From positions 1 to 13,148 of the forward strand of contig CAIVFQ010000001.1 in assembly GCA_903905285.1 (NCBI GenBank): 13,148 nt of DNA, in the 5' to 3' direction. Position 1 is the first letter of the stretch. Each line of letters opens with the position of its first letter. The notes below the pieces were generated by a model. That model made no database searches, was not told where the DNA came from, and saw only the letters and a program-made list of their open reading frames with translations. The DNA comes from an uncultured Alphaproteobacteria bacterium (lineage in GTDB: Bacteria; Pseudomonadota; Alphaproteobacteria; Paracaedibacterales; CAIULA01). Of this stretch, positions 13,049 through 13,148 are shown in pieces. The translations under genes and the position numbers were made by a program.

Positions 13049-13148
13049 ATGTCTTTAAAAATAGAATTCAATCAACCAAATGGATTGGTAACGCTAGAAT
13101 GTGAAGACGGTGAAAACGTTTTATTAAACGGACCTTATGAACAAGTAA
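13049..13148 (+). CDS. Partial small gene at the window end, function unknown
   Basis: An ATG at 13049 with GGAG eight bases upstream opens a frame that continues past the window (33 codons visible). The start of the product is 'MSLKIEFNQPNGLVTLECED', followed by 'GENVLLNGPYEQV'. The sequence looks beta-rich. It belongs to the rightward operon by spacing (16 bases from the previous stop) and strand. Too little is visible to assign a family. Confidence 0.7.
   Translation, partial: MSLKIEFNQPNGLVTLECEDGENVLLNGPYEQV

Overview
This window is the structural-gene half of a tailed bacteriophage or prophage of the P22-like (short-tailed, podovirus) type. The case rests on gene order and protein families rather than on one hit. 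Read on the minus strand from right to left, it carries a small terminase, large terminase, P22-type portal, scaffold, P22-fold coat protein, gp4-like and gp10-like head-completion proteins, and two internal or ejection proteins (gp7-like, then a gp20-position protein that runs off the left edge). P22 uses the same order. The DNA is AT-rich throughout, Shine-Dalgarno sites are strong, and the early promoter has consensus bacterial boxes. The host is therefore a bacterium, probably an AT-rich Gram-negative, but nothing here names it. No integrase, attachment site, tRNA, CRISPR or insertion sequence is visible.

Layout: positions 1 to about 12252 form one long minus-strand late block. It begins with one probable and one clear small gene of unknown function (12106-12216, 11905-12105), followed by the small terminase. 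Three tiny genes lie between the two terminase genes, including a 53-residue CxxC/CxxH protein. All are joined by start/stop overlaps of the ATGA or TTGA kind. After the large terminase come portal, scaffold, a Cys-rich DUF551-like protein, coat, an 80-residue unknown protein, the gp4-like protein, the gp10-like protein, a 99-residue unknown protein, the gp7-like protein and the gp20-position protein.

Inside this block the coat gene stands apart. It has its own sigma70-type promoter (6191-6219), a leader of about 110 bases with several small hairpins, a very good ribosome site, and a rho-independent terminator immediately downstream (4763-4799). This would let the most abundant virion protein be made from a separate short transcript, on top of read-through transcription of the late operon.

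From about 12253 to 12416 lies a non-coding divergent control region. It holds a consensus plus-strand promoter whose spacer is filled by nested inverted repeats (a likely repressor operator), a probable minus-strand promoter with a palindrome at its start point, and a DnaA-box pair in inverted orientation. Rightward from there runs an operon of very small genes (12417 to the window end). These genes are tightly coupled and of uncertain function: one HicB-like, one acidic helical, one Cys-rich zinc-finger-like and one partial. This is probably the edge of the early region.
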